Part shown: one piece after another, positions 54,762-56,171 of the stretch | How positions within the stretch are numbered: position 1 is the stretch's first letter | Layout: each line of letters begins with the position of its first letter | Origin: an uncultured Bacteroides sp. | GTDB lineage: Bacteria > Bacteroidota > Bacteroidia > Bacteroidales > Bacteroidaceae | Length of the DNA stretch: 56,171 nt | Direction of reading: 5' to 3' | NCBI GenBank assembly: GCA_949285075.1 | Contig: CASDXF010000017.1 | Coordinates: 1 to 56,171, forward strand | Position numbers and translations under genes: made by a program | Notes under the pieces: generated by a model | Database searches by the model: none | Told to the model about the DNA's origin: nothing | What the model saw: the letters and a program-made list of their open reading frames with translations, nothing else

Positions 54762-55063
54762 TAGGTACCGCCTTCGAGACACTTAGCTTAAAAATCGGCC
54801 ATTCTGAAAAACGGCACATTTTATGCGCTCTAGAATGCGATAATTCCGACCGGAGTCCGCCTCGGACGAAAAGAACGCAAGAAAACGGCATTAGCGAAAT
54901 TCACGAAGTTACCAAACCGTCCTATTGAGTAACATCTGTTTTCTTATAACGCACGATACATTTCTTATCGACAAAGTATCTACCCAGAAATCGAAATATA
55001 GATATTTTTGTCCGCTACAGAAAAACGCCTTAACAAGAAGCCGAAAAACGCAGAATCCTCGTC

Positions 55064-55173
55064 TGATTCGTCGAAAAAGACTTCCGGCGGCGAGCGGAAG
55101 AGCCACGGCTCATGAGCGAAAGGGCTACGGCTCGCAAGCGATGGCGCTAACGCTCACGAGAAACAGCCCTTCG
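55064..55173. repeat. Array F: 22-bp units with GCTC-N2-GAGC core
   Basis: Cores start at 55108 (GCTCATGAGC), 55130 (GCTCGCAAGC) and 55152 (GCTCACGAG), exactly 22 bp apart, each followed by an A-rich run and GGCT. Two more eroded steps fit at 55086 and 55064. The first core is a perfect 10-bp palindrome. The unit resembles array E at 22300-22370. Confidence 0.88.
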
Positions 55174-55229
55174 CAACAAGAGAGAAAAAGCTTTTCAAAT
55201 GCTTTCGGAGGCGTATAATAATGTATAAT

Positions 55230-55275
55230 ATGCAGTTTTATGCCAGAATATGCGGCGTTTATGCAGTTTTTATGC
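55230..55275. repeat. ATGC words phased at 10-11 bp
   Basis: ATGC occurs at 55230, 55240, 55250, 55261 and 55272 (steps 10, 10, 11, 11), mostly as TTATGCAG or AATATGC. The period is one helical turn, half that of the neighbouring array F. Confidence 0.7.
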
Positions 55276-55482
55276 AGTCCGACCGTCTAAAACGGAATCT
55301 TTAGCACAACTTTTCTCGGTGGAAATCTGAAAAATAGCACATTTTAGCGAATAATCTCAAGTAGGGATTCAAAGGTGTATGGCCGCACGTTCTATATATT
55401 ATTAATGTGTAGGAAGCAGAAAGGCAAAAGCTCCAGACACGGCGAGGCACACTTGAACGCATACCCGCCGTACCCGGAAAGA

Positions 55483-56171
55483 TTATTCAATGTGGAACCT
55501 GAAAGGTATGCTATATTTGACATATACCTCCTGCCCGTCCTCCAGTCTGCCGGGTTTCCAACGAGGCATGGCCTTCACCCTCGCAAGGGCGATGGAGTCC
55601 AATTGGGGGTCGGTAGAGTGAATCACCTCTTCTTCCGTCACCTCGCCTTCAGGGTTTATGACGAAGCTGACAATGGTAAGCGGCTTTTCACTGTACGAGG
55701 CTTTTCCTTCCGGCAGGCTGAGGTGTATGTCCATCAGCTTCTTTAAGGCTTCTTCTCCTCCCGGATACTCAGCCTTCACCGGTACGGCATCCGGCAAGTA
55801 AGGGCCGAGATTGATGTCTCCAATCGATACTTTAGGCTTGGAAAAAACAATACCACTACTAACCAGAATCGGAACCGGAGATGTGACCGACGTATCCAAT
55901 GTGTCCAATTCAGGGTTTATCGACTTTGAGACATCTACATCACCATCGAGTATAATGGGTTCATCCACGACCTTTCCGGCAAGAGGCCCGGCAGGAGACT
56001 CTTCAAAAACGGTGTCCACCACCCTCGCCGAAGCCGTGTCCTCTCCGTTCGCTTGCGCTGTCCCGGACGGGTTGCCGCAAGCGACCAACAAGCCCGTCGA
56101 CAGTCCGAAAAGCGTGACCGCACGCCCGGCGAGCTGACGGCGGCGTAACTCACGTTCCAAGTAACGCACTT
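55483..56171 (-). CDS. TonB C-terminal domain lipoprotein (5-prime end beyond the window)
   Basis: At least 228 residues; the frame is still open at the window edge (a GTG codon at 56169 need not be the start). An RRRQLAGRAVTLFGL membrane/signal segment is followed by a lipobox-like LLVACG, then a Pro/Asp-rich linker (about 40-120). The TonB C-terminal domain covers roughly 135-228 (YPGGEEALKKLMDIHLSLPE, VSFVINPEGEVTEEEVIHST, and MPRWKPGRLEDGQEVYVKY). In Bacteroidetes such proteins energise outer-membrane receptors, or act as isolated TonB-like lipoproteins. No ExbB/ExbD genes are in view. Confidence 0.85.
   Translation of the reverse strand, partial: VRYLERELRRRQLAGRAVTLFGLSTGLLVACGNPSGTAQANGEDTASARVVDTVFEESPAGPLAGKVVDEPIILDGDVDVSKSINPELDTLDTSVTSPVPILVSSGIVFSKPKVSIGDINLGPYLPDAVPVKAEYPGGEEALKKLMDIHLSLPEGKASYSEKPLTIVSFVINPEGEVTEEEVIHSTDPQLDSIALARVKAMPRWKPGRLEDGQEVYVKYSIPFRFHIE

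Larger units (their letters stand above)
54762..55482. other. Gene-free 0.7-kb interval with repeat arrays
   Basis: Between the glyA terminator and the convergent TonB-domain gene. Open frames here have no recognisable product. It holds array F (55064-55173) and phased ATGC words (55230-55275). The part at 54762-55040 shows scattered GAAAAACG and CGGC words that may be an older eroded array. No RNA gene was recognised. Confidence 0.6.

Noticed and set aside
1-56171. tRNA, rRNA or riboswitch genes
   Set aside because: No cloverleaf, rRNA segment or conserved riboswitch core was recognised by eye; a covariance-model search would be needed to exclude small RNAs.

Overview
The window reads as a chromosomal segment of a Bacteroidales bacterium, probably Bacteroides or a close relative. 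The evidence is the gene set (a Bacteroidetes-type HU-like protein, AMP nucleosidase beside an HSDR_N protein and HolA, an NIF3/zinc-ribbon pair, a fused NapH/ferredoxin protein with a Tat-type aldo/keto reductase, gmd-fcl, TamB) and promoters of the TTTG-N19-22-TAnnTTTG type in place of E. coli sigma70 boxes. Genus is inferred from gene content only.

Layout. 0.2-4.6 kb: a TPR protein, gyrA and an HU-like protein, all leftward. 4.6-5.9 kb: a gene-free stretch holding two short-period repeat arrays. 5.9-8.2 kb: pyrD-pyrK and a Cro/CI-type regulator with an operator inside its own promoter. 8.7-13.0 kb: holA, AMP nucleosidase, an HSDR_N protein, and an NIF3/zinc-ribbon operon. 13.6-21.5 kb: a visibly G+C-richer, probably acquired efflux locus (AraC, TolC, HlyD lipoprotein, two ABC ATPases, two ABC-2 permeases, AraC/winged-helix proteins). 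It is decaying: TolC has two in-frame ambers and a deletion, and the first ATPase has a frameshift. 21.5-23.0 kb: a gene graveyard with remnants of a mobilisation-like, an Abi_2-like and possibly an HU-like gene. 23.0-25.8 kb: AraC, lipB, an SGNH hydrolase and a small monooxygenase-fold protein. 25.8-31.7 kb: a second, intact efflux operon of the same type in the opposite orientation, with its two ATPases fused. 31.9-35.4 kb: manC divergent from gmd-fcl (GDP-mannose to GDP-fucose). 35.5-43.2 kb: acyl-CoA ligase, a surface-repeat protein, an AspT/YidE-type transporter, a sugar O-acetyltransferase with a MATE exporter, and an ECF-S-like membrane protein. 43.2-47.4 kb: an iron-sulfur redox pair facing an AraC regulator with an unusual cysteine cluster. 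47.5-56.2 kb: tsaD, tamB, glyA and a TonB-domain lipoprotein cut by the window edge.

The most unusual signal is intergenic. At least eight gene-free sites carry tandem arrays in which a palindromic core recurs every 22 bp (23 or 24 bp at two sites), while the core sequence differs between sites (CTTATAAG, TTGTACAA, GGTAGCTACC, GCTC-N2-GAGC, TGCA flanked by ACCC/GGGT, and a degenerate CGCG-centred family of about 22 units). Two sites share the TGTACA core and two share the GCTC core. In the TGTACA arrays the core is kept at exact 22-bp steps while the rest of each unit varies. This looks like selection for helically phased dyads, or a common process that generates such arrays. No function is proven here.
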